Shown here piece by piece: positions 7,660 to 16,556 of a stretch of 64,000 bases of DNA. The notes below the pieces were generated by a model that was given only the letters and a program-made list of their open reading frames with translations, was not told the origin of the DNA and searched no databases. The stretch spans positions 3,685,071 to 3,749,070 of the forward strand of contig CAWIXB010000001.1 of NCBI GenBank assembly GCA_963839955.1. The letters run 5' to 3'. How positions within the stretch are numbered: the stretch's first letter is position 1; every line of letters begins with the position of its first letter. Source of the stretch: CAWIXB01 sp963839955 (GTDB lineage Bacteria; Actinomycetota; Actinomycetes; JACCUZ01). The position numbers were made by a program, and so were the translations under genes.

Positions 7660-10600
7660 TCAGCTGGTGGGTTCGGAATCGGGCACAGGCGCCTCGGCCG
7701 GCGGCTGGGATGGCGGTTCGGACGGAGGATCTGCCTTCTCACCCTCGGCGTCGCGACCGCGCTCTACACCGGCCCGGAAGCCGGAGAGCATGCCCCGGAC
7801 CTTGTCAGCATCGCGTTCCGGACGTGGCGCGGCGGGGGCGTCGGCGACGGCCGTTGCGGCTGCTGCCGGGCTGCGTCGGGTGAGACCCTCGCGGGCCGCC
7901 GCGGCCTGGCCTGCGCTCGGCGTGAACGTCGGCTCGTAGAGACCACGCAGCTCCGAGAGCGCGTCGGAGTGCAGTTGGGCGCTCTCTGCGCGCTGAGCCA
8001 GCGACTGCGGTTCGACGGGTGCTGCGGCGGCCACCACGGGTACTGCTTCTTCCTCGACAGGCTCGTCCGGCGCCTCGGCCGGGGGACGGTCGGGTGCCGC
8101 GAACGTGTCGGCGGCGAAGCTGGGTACCGGTTGGGCAGGCGCGAACACCGTCGCGGGCGCGGCGGACTCCGTCACGGGCGGCGCAGTCGTGCTCGCCGCT
8201 CGTTGCGGAGCTGTACCGATCGATGCGGGCGCGGTCGGTGCGGCGGGTACGACGGGCGCCGAGGCAGCGTTCGCGGCCTCCAGGGCTCGCGCGGCCTTCC
8301 TGTCCTTCCGGCTGGACTTCGCCGGCCTGGCCTTCATCGGCCCACCAGGCAGGATGTCGACCGCGGGGGCGTAGACGAACAGCGGGCGTGCGGGCTCGGG
8401 CTGGGGCTGGGGCTGGGGCTGGGGCTCGGGCTGAGATTGGGGCTGGTGCTCGGGGAACGCCTCCGGCGCGGGGACCGCGGCCGCGAGCTCGGACGAGAAC
8501 CAGGACGCAGACGGAGCAGGCTCGTCGTCGGAAGCCTTCAGCGCGGCCAGGACGGCGGGCAATGCCTCGGCAAGCTCGTTGGTGTCCACGGCGGCCGCGT
8601 CGGCCGCTTCGGTGATCGACTCGTCGACCGTCACGTCGTCGGAAACCGACTCGTCCGGGATCGGCTCGGCGACCTTCGCCGACTTCGCGCCGCGGCTGAA
8701 CATCCGGTGGCGGGGGGCCGGGACCGGGACAACCTCAGCAATGGGCTCGTCGATCACCTCACCATCAGGCTCGACGACCGGCTCATCGACTCTCTCGACG
8801 ACCTCGGCCACCGGCTCGCCGTGCGTGTCACCCACGTCGACAACCGGCTCGGCGCTCACCTCGACAACCTCGGCAACCGTCTCGTCCGCTGCCTCGGCAA
8901 CCGGCTCGAGCACAAGGCCCCGGCGGTTGTGGCGGGTGAAGCGACGGCGGCGCACCGGAGGTGCTTCGCCGGTCACTTCTGCGGCGTGCTCAGCGGTCTC
9001 GACAGCGTCATCGTCGAGCATCTCGGCGACAAGCTCGACGGGTTCGTCGTCCGAGGTCCCGACCGCGGTCTCGACCGGCGTCTCGTCCGGGGTCTCGTAC
9101 GGCAGCTCCTCGGCCGCCGGCGCCGGCGGCCCTGCGTGCGCCTCGTCGGGTGCAGCGTCGAAGGCCACCAGATCGTCGGCGTCGTCAACTGCCGGCGGGA
9201 CAACGTCGGCGCGGTTCGACGACGACTTGCGAGAGAAACGTTTGCGGCGCGGCTTCGACGTCGGCCGGTCCTCGACGTGGTGGCCGGCCAGCTTGGCGGT
9301 CAGCTCGTCCGTCACGTCGTAGGAATGCTCGTACTCGTACTCGAGGTCGAACCCGGGCTGGGTCGTCGGCTCTGCGACCTCGACGACAACCTCGACAGCT
9401 TCGTCCGCAACAACCTCGTCAGCAGCCTCGGCAACAACCTCGTCAGCCGCCGCGGCGACTACCTCGTCAGGAACGACCTCAGCAGCCACGACCTCGGCGG
9501 CAATTTCGTCGACCACCACCACGGAGGGCGCGTCGGCGACGGCATCGGGGACCTCGTCGGTCGCTTCGGCTGCGGCCTCGTCCGCGAACACCAGGGGAGC
9601 GGCCATGCCCTCGAACACGGTGTGCGGCAAGGCAACCGCGACGACGGTGCCCGTCGAGGCGCCGGGGCGCAGCTCGACGGTCGCACCGAGCCGTGCGGCG
9701 AGACGGCCGACGACCAGCATGCCGACGCGCTGCGACACAGCGATCTCGGCGATGGGCGGGTCGACGATGGTGGCATTGGCCGCGGCGTACTGCTCGGTGC
9801 TCATGCCGAGGCCGGTGTCGGTGATCGTGAGGTCGACGCTGTGCGCGTGCATGACGGCAGACACCACGACGCGGGTGTCCGGGTTGGAGAAGTGGGTCGC
9901 GTTCTCCAGCAGCTCGGCGAGCAAGTGGGCCGCGGGGAGTGCGAGGTGGGCCGAGACGTCGCGATCCTCCGTCATGGACAGGTCCACCCGGTCGTACGCC
10001 TCGATCTCACCGACTGCTGTGCGGATGACGTCGGAGAGCGGCTGCGCGCGGCGCAGGCGACGGGTGGCATCGATGCCCGCGAGCACGAGCAGGCTCTCGG
10101 CGTTGCGGCGCATGCGGGTAGCAAGGTGGTCGAGTTTGAAGAGGTCGTCGAGGGTCGCGGGGTCTTCCTCGCCGGCTTCCATCCGGTCGAGGTTCGCGAG
10201 CTGGCGGCCGAGCAGGACCTGGTTGCGGCGCGCGACGTTGACGAACATCTCGGCGATGCTCGCGCGCAGCGCGGCCTGCTCGCCGGCGACGCGGACGGTG
10301 ATCTCGTTGACGGTGTTGAAGGCTTCGGCGAGCTGTCCGATCTCGTCGCGAGACTCGGCGGCAATCGGTTCGACGTGGACGCCGGGTCCGTCGCCGGGGG
10401 TCAGCATCCGGGCCACCATGCGCGGCAGCTCCTCGCCGACCTGGGTGGCGGCGAGCGTGAGGCGGCGCAGGGGGCGGGTGATGCGAGCAGCCAGCGCGAC
10501 GGCCAGTGAGACGGTGACCAGCAGGCCGAGCCCGGCGGCACCGACGAGCAGGTAGGCCTGCCCCTCGGACGCCTCAGCGCGCACCAGCAGCGTGGTCGCG

Positions 10601-10671
10601 GCGACGAGAAGCACAGTCGGGATCGCCAGGACGGCCAGGAGCTTCGTGCGAACGCCGGCGTGACGGAGCAT
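7660..10671 (-). CDS. cvnA: Conservon sensor kinase-like protein CvnA with very long disordered tail
   Basis: Membrane-bound histidine-kinase-like first protein of the conservon, 1003 residues. Two transmembrane segments lie at about 11-31 and 39-63, with a HAMP-like region at about 64-120. A dimerisation helix contains KLDHLATRMRR (about 179-189), and a GHKL ATPase domain has N-box LLAELLENATH (about 250-260) and G1 DTGLGM (about 285-290). From about residue 353 to the end, some 650 residues are low-complexity Glu/Val/Asp/Ala/Pro sequence, including a QPQPQPQPEP run near the middle; this is far longer than the folded part. The ATG at 10671 gives the conserved MLRHAGVRTKLLAVLAIP start. Autophosphorylation is not assured in this family. 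Confidence 0.93.
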   Translation of the reverse strand: MLRHAGVRTKLLAVLAIPTVLLVAATTLLVRAEASEGQAYLLVGAAGLGLLVTVSLAVALAARITRPLRRLTLAATQVGEELPRMVARMLTPGDGPGVHVEPIAAESRDEIGQLAEAFNTVNEITVRVAGEQAALRASIAEMFVNVARRNQVLLGRQLANLDRMEAGEEDPATLDDLFKLDHLATRMRRNAESLLVLAGIDATRRLRRAQPLSDVIRTAVGEIEAYDRVDLSMTEDRDVSAHLALPAAHLLAELLENATHFSNPDTRVVVSAVMHAHSVDLTITDTGLGMSTEQYAAANATIVDPPIAEIAVSQRVGMLVVGRLAARLGATVELRPGASTGTVVAVALPHTVFEGMAAPLVFADEAAAEATDEVPDAVADAPSVVVVDEIAAEVVAAEVVPDEVVAAAADEVVAEAADEVVADEAVEVVVEVAEPTTQPGFDLEYEYEHSYDVTDELTAKLAGHHVEDRPTSKPRRKRFSRKSSSNRADVVPPAVDDADDLVAFDAAPDEAHAGPPAPAAEELPYETPDETPVETAVGTSDDEPVELVAEMLDDDAVETAEHAAEVTGEAPPVRRRRFTRHNRRGLVLEPVAEAADETVAEVVEVSAEPVVDVGDTHGEPVAEVVERVDEPVVEPDGEVIDEPIAEVVPVPAPRHRMFSRGAKSAKVAEPIPDESVSDDVTVDESITEAADAAAVDTNELAEALPAVLAALKASDDEPAPSASWFSSELAAAVPAPEAFPEHQPQSQPEPQPQPQPQPEPARPLFVYAPAVDILPGGPMKARPAKSSRKDRKAARALEAANAASAPVVPAAPTAPASIGTAPQRAASTTAPPVTESAAPATVFAPAQPVPSFAADTFAAPDRPPAEAPDEPVEEEAVPVVAAAAPVEPQSLAQRAESAQLHSDALSELRGLYEPTFTPSAGQAAAAREGLTRRSPAAAATAVADAPAAPRPERDADKVRGMLSGFRAGVERGRDAEGEKADPPSEPPSQPPAEAPVPDSEPTS

Positions 10672-10864
10672 GAGGGCCTTCCCACTGGTGGGCGGTCGTG
10701 ACGGTCGGATGAGCGTGCTCGGAGCGTGCGGGTCGAGCGGGGTCAGGGCCGGAGGGGGCAAGCGTCGGACCGGCACAGACAAGACAGTGACTTTGATCGG
10801 CCGAATACCGGCGATCCTTGAGGCGGCCGGCCCGCCTCTACGGCGCCTCCCTACGCTGACCGGC

Positions 10865-11851
10865 ATGAAAGCGGTGACCATCAGCGAGCCAGGCGGCCCG
10901 GAGGTCCTCACCTGGGCCGACGTCCCCGACGCCCGGGCCGGGCGTGGCGAGGCCGTCGTCGAGGTCGTCGCGACGGCCGTGAACAGGGCAGACCTGCACC
11001 AGCGCGCGGGTCGCTACGACCCGCCGCCCGGCGCCTCGCCGTACCTCGGTCTGGAGTGCTCGGGGCGCATCGCCGCGCTCGGCGAGGGCACCGAGGGGTC
11101 TGGCTGGTCCGTCGGCGACGAGGTGTGCGCGCTGCTCTCCGGGGGCGGGTACGCCGAGCTGGTGGCGGTCCCCGTCGGCCAGCTGCTGCCCGCGCCCAAG
11201 GGATCGACCCTGGTCGAGGCCGCCGCCCTGCCCGAGGTGGTCTGCACGGTCTGGTCGAACGTGTTCATGCTCGCCGGGCTGCGCCCCGACGAGACCCTGC
11301 TCGTCCACGGGGGTTCGTCCGGAGTCGGCACCATGGCGATCCAGCTCGCCGCCAACCTGGGCGCGCGGGTCGCCGTTACCGCAGGCACGGCCGGCAAGCT
11401 CGAACGCTGCAAGGAGTTAGGCGCAAGCATCCTGGTGAACTACCGCGAGCAGGACTTTGTCGAGGTGGTGAAGGAGGCGACCGACGGGAACGGCGCCGAC
11501 GTGGTCCTGGACAACATGGGCGCGAAGTACCTCGCGCGCAACGTCGAGGTGCTGGCCGCCAACGGTCGGCTCGCGGTCGTCGGCATGCAGGGTGGCGTCA
11601 AGGCCGAGCTCGACATCGGCCTCCTCATGCGCAAGCGCGCCGCGATCCTGGCGGCTCTGTTGCGCGCACGGCCGACGAAGGAGAAGGCCGCGATCGTGGC
11701 GTCGGTGCGCGAGCACGTCTGGCCGCTCATCGAGGCCGGCGACATCCGGCCGATCGTCGATCGCACGGTTCCGATCGAGCAGGCCGCAGAAGCGCACCGC
11801 GCCGTCGAGGCCAGTGAGCACGTCGGCAAGGTGCTGCTCACGCGTTCGTAG
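10865..11851 (+). CDS. Quinone oxidoreductase-like NAD(P)H dehydrogenase (MDR family)
   Basis: A 328-residue medium-chain dehydrogenase/reductase of the PIG3/QOR type, which reduces quinones with NADPH and lacks catalytic zinc. It has AVNRADLHQRAGRYDPPPG near the N-terminus, GLECSGRI, the nucleotide-binding motif HGGSSGVGTMAIQLA (about 145-159), and a C-terminal HRAVEASEHVGKVLL that closes the family. The ATG at 10865 gives the canonical MKAVTISEPGGPEVL start. The gene diverges from cvnA across about 190 bases. Its last codons overlap the convergent GNAT gene by 14 bases. Confidence 0.92.
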   Translation: MKAVTISEPGGPEVLTWADVPDARAGRGEAVVEVVATAVNRADLHQRAGRYDPPPGASPYLGLECSGRIAALGEGTEGSGWSVGDEVCALLSGGGYAELVAVPVGQLLPAPKGSTLVEAAALPEVVCTVWSNVFMLAGLRPDETLLVHGGSSGVGTMAIQLAANLGARVAVTAGTAGKLERCKELGASILVNYREQDFVEVVKEATDGNGADVVLDNMGAKYLARNVEVLAANGRLAVVGMQGGVKAELDIGLLMRKRAAILAALLRARPTKEKAAIVASVREHVWPLIEAGDIRPIVDRTVPIEQAAEAHRAVEASEHVGKVLLTRS

Positions 11852-12839
11852 TCGACCGCGCCTTCGCGTCAGCAGCAGTGGCCCGGCGTACGACGGGCAC
11901 GCGCTTGGCGAACGCGTCCATCTCGAGAACCGGGCGCATGCCGACGGACTCGTAGAGCGCGAGCGCACTCGTGACGTTGGCGACGTCGACGTGCAGTACG
12001 ACCGCCGCGCGCCCGTCCTCGCGGGCCGCCGCGAAGTAGAGGCGCAGCATCGCCTTCGCGACACCGCGGCCCCGACCGCGTGGGAGGACACCCAGGGTGC
12101 GCACATACCCCGCGTCCTCGGTCTCGACGAACTGCGCAGTGCCGATCATCACGCCGACCGGGTCGCCGTCGAGCTCGGCCAGCCAGAGGCGCACCCAGGC
12201 CGGGGGGTGCTCGACCAGCCACTTGTGCCAGTCGTCGAAGGACTGCGGCACGACGCCGTAGTGGTCGGCGAACGACTCCTCGTTGATGACGTAGGCGGCG
12301 TGCAGGTCGTCCTCGTTCTGGCTGACGTCGACGGTGAGGTCGATCTCACGGATCACGACGCCGGGTGCCGGAACCGGTGCCGTGCTGTCGGCACCGGAGA
12401 CTTGTTCGAAGTCCACGCGCATCCGCGTGAACGTGGTGCCCACGTCGTAGCCCCTGGCCCGCAGCCAGCCTTGAGTGCGGGTGTCCTGGCGGTAGGCGGC
12501 GGTGTCGAAGAGCACGTCGTCGTGCCCGTGCTCGGCGGCCATCGCCAGCCCGGCCGACTCGAGGTCGCCGACGAGGTCGATGCCGAGCGCGGCGTCCCGG
12601 TCGGGGTGCACGTAGGCGTCGAGCTCGGCCTGGGTGGAGCCACTGCGGACCTTCACCCAGCCGTAGGCGGCGAGAGTGCCGTCGTCGTACCACCCCACCT
12701 GGTGCACGTTGTCGCGAGCCAGGTCGACCTCGAGCTCGGTGAGGGTGTAGTCGCTCTTGCCCAGCACCGCGGTGTCGCTGGCCATGAGCAGCGCGAAGAT
12801 CTCGGGGGCGTCGTCAACGGTGACCGGTCGGGACTGCAC
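11838..12839 (-). CDS. GNAT family N-acetyltransferase (tandem, mycothiol-synthase-like)
   Basis: A protein of about 333 residues with two GNAT halves. The N-terminal half (VDDAPEIFALLMASDTAVLG onward) looks degenerate. The C-terminal half is complete, with VRTLGVLPRGRGRGVAKAML as the acetyl-CoA loop (R/Q-x-x-G-x-G/A) and HVDVANVTSALALYESVGM as the closing motif. The architecture resembles mycothiol synthase-type acetyltransferases, but I cannot assign the substrate. The frame stays open past the likely start. GTG at 12839 begins at the first conserved residues, whereas an ATG at 12908 would overlap the divergent bpa start. Confidence 0.85.
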   Translation of the reverse strand: MQSRPVTVDDAPEIFALLMASDTAVLGKSDYTLTELEVDLARDNVHQVGWYDDGTLAAYGWVKVRSGSTQAELDAYVHPDRDAALGIDLVGDLESAGLAMAAEHGHDDVLFDTAAYRQDTRTQGWLRARGYDVGTTFTRMRVDFEQVSGADSTAPVPAPGVVIREIDLTVDVSQNEDDLHAAYVINEESFADHYGVVPQSFDDWHKWLVEHPPAWVRLWLAELDGDPVGVMIGTAQFVETEDAGYVRTLGVLPRGRGRGVAKAMLRLYFAAAREDGRAAVVLHVDVANVTSALALYESVGMRPVLEMDAFAKRVPVVRRATAADAKARSTTNA

Positions 12840-12906
12840 GAGCGCCAGGGTGACACGGCCGCACCCTGGGGAGCCACCGCATTGCGGGTGAGTGAGGATG
12901 GTCGCC

Positions 12907-13485
12907 ATGACGGAGCAGGAGAACGGCAGCGAAGGCATGGACCCGCAGCGCGTGGTCGTGGTGGGCCCCGAGGGAATGGCGATCGAGGGCACCAACGCGG
13001 AGGGTGAGGACGAGCAGCGATCGGTCACCGAGCTGGTCGACCAGCCGGCCAAGGTGATGCGCATCGGCAGCATGATCAAGCAGCTGCTCGAAGAGGTCCG
13101 CGGCTCGGAGCTGGACGAGGCCAGCCGCGTGCGCCTGAAGGAGATCCACACCCGGTCGATCAAGGAGCTCGAGCAGGGCCTGGCTCCCGAGCTGGTCGAC
13201 GAGCTGGAGCGGATCTCGCTGCCGTTCACCGAGGACTCGGTGCCGAGCGAGTCGGAGCTGCGGGTCGCGCAGGCTCAGCTCGTCGGGTGGCTGGAAGGGC
13301 TCTTCCACGGCATCCAGACGGCGCTGTTCGCGCAGCAGATGGCGGCCCGAGCCCAGTTCGAGGATCTGCGCCGCCGCGCCCTGCCTGCGGGCATGACGCT
13401 CCCGGGTGGACCTGGCACTCCGGGCAACCCCGGTGAGCCCGGTGAGGGGCCGCAGACCGGCCAGGGCACCGGCCAGTACCTCTGA
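12907..13485 (+). CDS. bpa: Bacterial proteasome activator Bpa
   Basis: A 192-residue ATP-independent activator of the actinobacterial 20S proteasome (Rv3780 family, also called PafE). The ring-forming helical domain is clear: LVDQPAKVMRIGSMIKQLLE, LDEASRVRLKEIHTRSIKEL and LVGWLEGLFHGIQTALFAQQ. After a Gly/Pro-rich linker the chain ends in GQGTGQYL, the GQYL tail that docks into the proteasome alpha ring. It implies that the organism carries proteasome genes, which are not in this window. Start ambiguity: GTG 12892 and ATG 12898 are in frame upstream of the chosen ATG. The stop overlaps the next gene as CTGA. Confidence 0.96.
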   Translation: MTEQENGSEGMDPQRVVVVGPEGMAIEGTNAEGEDEQRSVTELVDQPAKVMRIGSMIKQLLEEVRGSELDEASRVRLKEIHTRSIKELEQGLAPELVDELERISLPFTEDSVPSESELRVAQAQLVGWLEGLFHGIQTALFAQQMAARAQFEDLRRRALPAGMTLPGGPGTPGNPGEPGEGPQTGQGTGQYL

Positions 13486-13841
13486 ACGGACCCTTCGCCG
13501 CCGTACTCGTCGCCCTGGCACTGGCCACGGCGGCGTGGAGCGGCCTGCGCGCAGCCCGCGACCGGTGGATCGACGGCGTCGTTCTCCTCGCCATGGGCGC
13601 GCTCGAGCTCGGACTGCTCGGCTACGTCGCTCTGGCCGCGGTCGCGTCCGCGCGCGGTGACGGGGTGGCCGACCCCGCGGTGTTCTGGAGCTACGCCGTG
13701 GCGAGCGTCGTCATCCCGGTTGGTGGGGCGTTCCTCGCTCTCACCGAGCGGACCCGGTGGGGAGCCGTCCTGGCCGCCGTGACGTGCGTGGTCGCGGCGG
13801 TCGTCGTGCTGCGCATGCACCAGGTGTGGGTCAGTGGCTGA
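13482..13841 (+). CDS. Small membrane protein of unknown function
   Basis: A membrane protein of about 119 residues with four hydrophobic stretches: FAAVLVALALATAAWSG, DGVVLLAMGALELGLLGYVA, WSYAVASVVIPVGGAFLAL and WGAVLAAVTCVVAAVVVL. The first would be lost if translation began at the only ATG, at 13593. I therefore favour a CTG start at 13482 overlapping the bpa stop (CTGA), as proposed for ykoD. It overlaps the following membrane protein gene by 8 bases and probably forms a three-gene operon with bpa. No family function is recognised; it is a tetraspan protein of a type seen in related actinobacteria. Confidence 0.7.
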   Translation: MNGPFAAVLVALALATAAWSGLRAARDRWIDGVVLLAMGALELGLLGYVALAAVASARGDGVADPAVFWSYAVASVVIPVGGAFLALTERTRWGAVLAAVTCVVAAVVVLRMHQVWVSG

Positions 13842-14244
13842 CCGCGGTCGGGCCGCCGACCGGCGGCGCGGCGTACGGCTGTTGCTTGTCGCGCTCTATG
13901 GGACCTTCGCGCTCGCCGCCACCGGGCGGGCGACGGTGCAGATCATCACGCGGTACGACGAGGCGCCGCTCGCCTACCTGCTCTCCGCCCTCGCGGCTGT
14001 CGTCTACATCGTGGCGACCGCGGCCTTCGCGGTCGGCAGCGCTCGCGGCCTTCGGTTGGCGATCGTCGCGTGCAGCGTCGAGCTGGCCGGGGTGCTGGTG
14101 GTCGGCACGCTCAGCGTGGTCTCGCCCGAGCGGTTTCCGGACGAGACGGTCTGGTCGGGGTTCGGGGCGGGCTATGGGTACCTGCCGCTCCTGCTGCCGC
14201 CGGCCGGGCTGGCGTGGCTGCTCGTCAACCGCCGCTCGGGCTGA
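13834..14244 (+). CDS. Four-helix membrane protein of unknown function
   Basis: A 136-residue membrane protein: a basic N-terminus (ADRGRAADRRRGVR) and four hydrophobic segments, including LLLVALYGTFALAATGRA, YLLSALAAVVYIVATAAFA and LAIVACSVELAGVLVVGTL. The charged periplasmic loop SPERFPDETVWSGFG precedes the last helix. It matches a small actinobacterial membrane family commonly found in this neighbourhood, without known function. The GTG start at 13834 overlaps the preceding gene, indicating coupling with the bpa operon. Confidence 0.75.
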   Translation: MADRGRAADRRRGVRLLLVALYGTFALAATGRATVQIITRYDEAPLAYLLSALAAVVYIVATAAFAVGSARGLRLAIVACSVELAGVLVVGTLSVVSPERFPDETVWSGFGAGYGYLPLLLPPAGLAWLLVNRRSG

Positions 14245-14253
14245 CGCCGCGGG

Positions 14254-15054
14254 TCAGAGGTCGAAGACGTCCTCGAGGATGCGCGCGACGCCGTGGTCCT
14301 CGGGGGCGGCCGCGAGCAGTTCGACCGAAGCGAGCACCTCGGGATGCCCCCCGGAGACGGCGTACGACGTGCCAGCCCAGGCCAGCATCGGCAGGTCATT
14401 GGGCATGTCGCCGAACGCCAGCACGTCGGCCGCGTCGATGCCGCGCTCGGCACAGATCTTGGCCAGGGTGGTTGCCTTCGAGACACCGGCCGCCGAGATC
14501 TCGAGCAGGCCGGACTTCGACGAGTGCGTCAGCTCGGCGAGGTCGCCCACCACCTCGCGGGCTCGGCCGAGCAGCTCGTCGGAGCCCATCGCCGAGTGCC
14601 GGGCGAGCAGCTTGACGGCCGGCTCGGCGTAGATGGTCTCGATGGCCGCGATCTCGCGCGCGGTGTTGACGTCCCAGCGGGCCTCGTAGCTCTCCTCGTG
14701 CGAGAAGCCGTCCAGCGTCTCGACCGCGAACGCGATGTCGGGCAGCGCCTCGCGGAGCCGGCGCGCCACGTCGAGCCCCACCTCCACCGAGAGGGGGAAC
14801 ACCTCGACGATCTCCTCAGTGTGCAGGTCGTAGAGCAGCGCACCGTTCGCACAGATCGCGACCCCGGTGTGCCCGGTTCGCTCCGCCACTTCGGACATCC
14901 ACCGGGGCGGCCGGCCGGTGACGAAGACCACCGGCACGCCGAGCTTCTCCACCGCCTGCAACGCGGCGACGGTGCGGTCGGTGATGATGCCGTCCCAGGG
15001 CACGATCGTGCCGTCGAGGTCCGTCGCGACGAGCTTGGGGCGGTGAGGGGTCAC
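14254..15054 (-). CDS. Cof-type HAD-superfamily phosphatase
   Basis: A 266-residue HAD hydrolase of subclass IIB (Cof type), probably acting on small sugar or nucleotide phosphates. Motif I is VATDLDGTIV (nucleophile Asp about residue 12), motif II is VFVTGRPP, motif III Lys lies in GVSKATTLAKI, and motif IV is LAFGDMPNDLPML. The chosen GTG at 15054 begins directly ahead of the first beta strand; the frame remains open into hairpin repeat copy C upstream, so longer starts are unlikely. Its upstream region is occupied by repeat copy C and then serS. Confidence 0.92.
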   Translation of the reverse strand: MTPHRPKLVATDLDGTIVPWDGIITDRTVAALQAVEKLGVPVVFVTGRPPRWMSEVAERTGHTGVAICANGALLYDLHTEEIVEVFPLSVEVGLDVARRLREALPDIAFAVETLDGFSHEESYEARWDVNTAREIAAIETIYAEPAVKLLARHSAMGSDELLGRAREVVGDLAELTHSSKSGLLEISAAGVSKATTLAKICAERGIDAADVLAFGDMPNDLPMLAWAGTSYAVSGGHPEVLASVELLAAAPEDHGVARILEDVFDL

Positions 15055-15094
15055 GCCTTCATTGTCCTGGTCTGGCTGCCGGCGCCCGCCTCCG

Positions 15095-15175
15095 CCCCAA
15101 CAGGCGCAGCACTGCCTCAACAGGGCGGCACGCCTGTTGAGGCAGTGCTGCGCCTACCTAACGTGGTCGAATCGG
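15095..15175 (-). repeat. Dispersed hairpin repeat, copy C
   Basis: This is the best-formed copy. The arms AGGCGCAGCACTGCCTCAAC plus AGG pair over 23 bases without mismatch with the complementary arm, separated by an 8-base loop. Compared with copy B, the G:C pair at stem position 4 of GCAGTG is C:G here, a compensatory change. The flank CTACCTAACGTGGTCGAATC is intact. It occupies the gap between serS, just after its stop, and the HAD gene. Confidence 0.93.
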
Positions 15176-15180
15176 CAGGC

Positions 15181-16440
15181 CTAGCGGGGTTCGAGGAGGT
15201 CGCGGCCGCCAAGGTAGGGGCGCAGGGCCTCGGGGACGACGACCGAGCCGTCCTCGCGCTGGTGGTTCTCGAGGATCGCGACGATCCAGCGGGTCGTGGC
15301 GAGCGTGCCGTTCAGCGTCGCGAGAGGGCGGGTGCCGTCGGCGTCGCGCAGCCGCACCCGCAGCCGCCGGGCCTGGAACGTCGTGCAGTTCGACGCCGAG
15401 GTCAGCTCGCGGTAGCGACCCTGCGTCGGGACCCACGCCTCGCAGTCGTACTTGCGCGCGGCCGAGAGGCCGAGGTCGCCCGCGGCCACGTCGATGACGC
15501 GGTAGGGCACCTCCACCTTCGCCAGCATCTCCTTCTCCCACGCGAGCAGCCGGGCGTGCTCGTCCGGCGCCTCCTCCGGGCGGACGAAGGAGAACATCTC
15601 GACCTTGTCGAACTGGTGCACCCGCAGGACGCCGCGGGTGTCCTTGCCGTAGGACCCAGCCTCGCGTCGGAAGCACGACGACCACCCGGCGTAGCGCAGG
15701 GGCAGGCGATCGGCGTCGATGACCTCGTCCATGTGGTAGGCCGCGAGCGGCACCTCGGAGGTGCCGACCAGGTAGAGCTCCTCCTCGGGCAGCCGGTAGA
15801 CGTTCTCGGCCGCCTGGCCGAGGAAACCGGTGCCCTCCATGGCCTCGGGCTTGACGAGCACCGGAGGGATGACCGGGACGAAGCCGGCCTCGATCGCCTG
15901 CTGCATCGCCAGGCTGAGCATCGCCAGCTGGAGCTGGGCGCCGACGCCGGTCAGGTAGTAGAAGCGCGCACCGGAGACCTTGGCGCCGCGCTCGGTGTCG
16001 ATGGCCCCGAGCCGCTGCCCGAGGTCGAGGTGGTCGCGCGGCGTGAAGTCGAACTCCGGGGGCGTCCCGACGTGCTCGAGGACGGCGTAGTCGTCCTCAC
16101 CGCCGGGTGGGACGCCCTCTTCGACCAGGTTCGAGAGCCGGCGGAACATCCCGTCGTACGCCGACTCGGCGGCGTTCTGCGCGGCCTCGGCCTCCTTCAC
16201 CGCCGCCGAGAGTTCCTTGGTGCGGACAAGCAGTGCAGTCTTCTCCTCACCCGAGGCCTGGCTGATCTGCCGGCCCAGGCCCTTCTGTTCGGACCGCAGC
16301 GCGTCGAAGCGGGCGATGGTCTCGCGCCGGGTGCGGTCGGCGTGGAGGACGGCGTCGACGAGGCTCGGGTCCTCCCGTCGCGCACGCTGGGAGGCGCGGA
16401 CCGCCTCGGGGTCGTCGCGGAGCAGCTTGGCGTCGAGCAT
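15181..16440 (-). CDS. serS: Seryl-tRNA synthetase
   Basis: Class II aminoacyl-tRNA synthetase that charges tRNA-Ser, 419 residues. The N-terminal coiled-coil tRNA-binding arm (about 25-105) begins MLDAKLLRDDPEAVRAS and contains RSEQKGLGRQIS. The catalytic core carries TSEVPLAAYH, motif 2 SSCFRREAGSYGKDTRG with VHQFDKVEMF, and motif 3 LNGTLATTRWIVAILENHQ. The C-terminus VVVPEALRPYLGGRDLL is typical. Length and motifs are complete. It is single-copy in appearance, transcribed away from the PAP2 genes, and its stop lies next to repeat copy C. Confidence 0.98.
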   Translation of the reverse strand: MLDAKLLRDDPEAVRASQRARREDPSLVDAVLHADRTRRETIARFDALRSEQKGLGRQISQASGEEKTALLVRTKELSAAVKEAEAAQNAAESAYDGMFRRLSNLVEEGVPPGGEDDYAVLEHVGTPPEFDFTPRDHLDLGQRLGAIDTERGAKVSGARFYYLTGVGAQLQLAMLSLAMQQAIEAGFVPVIPPVLVKPEAMEGTGFLGQAAENVYRLPEEELYLVGTSEVPLAAYHMDEVIDADRLPLRYAGWSSCFRREAGSYGKDTRGVLRVHQFDKVEMFSFVRPEEAPDEHARLLAWEKEMLAKVEVPYRVIDVAAGDLGLSAARKYDCEAWVPTQGRYRELTSASNCTTFQARRLRVRLRDADGTRPLATLNGTLATTRWIVAILENHQREDGSVVVPEALRPYLGGRDLLEPR

Positions 16441-16556
16441 CCGGCGAGCGTATCCAGCCGCGGTGGGGGCACGCTCGCCTAACCTTCCGCGTACGGAGTG
16501 CGGACAGTCCGGCCGACGGTCCAGCGGGGCAGGCCAGAGCAGGGAGGGAGACGCGG

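Noticed and set aside
8380..8460. Repeated GGGCTGGGGCTGGGG tract as a possible tandem DNA repeat or G-quadruplex element.
   Set aside because: It encodes the QPQPQP part of CvnA on the other strand and is adequately explained as coding low complexity.
7969..10509. A long plus-strand open frame antisense to cvnA.
   Set aside because: Its translation is Arg/Gly/Leu-rich and mirrors the repetitive codons of the CvnA tail; no start signal or motif.
14293..16482. A 729-codon plus-strand frame opposite the HAD and serS genes.
   Set aside because: It reads through the hairpin repeat and opposite two well-defined genes; no family pattern.
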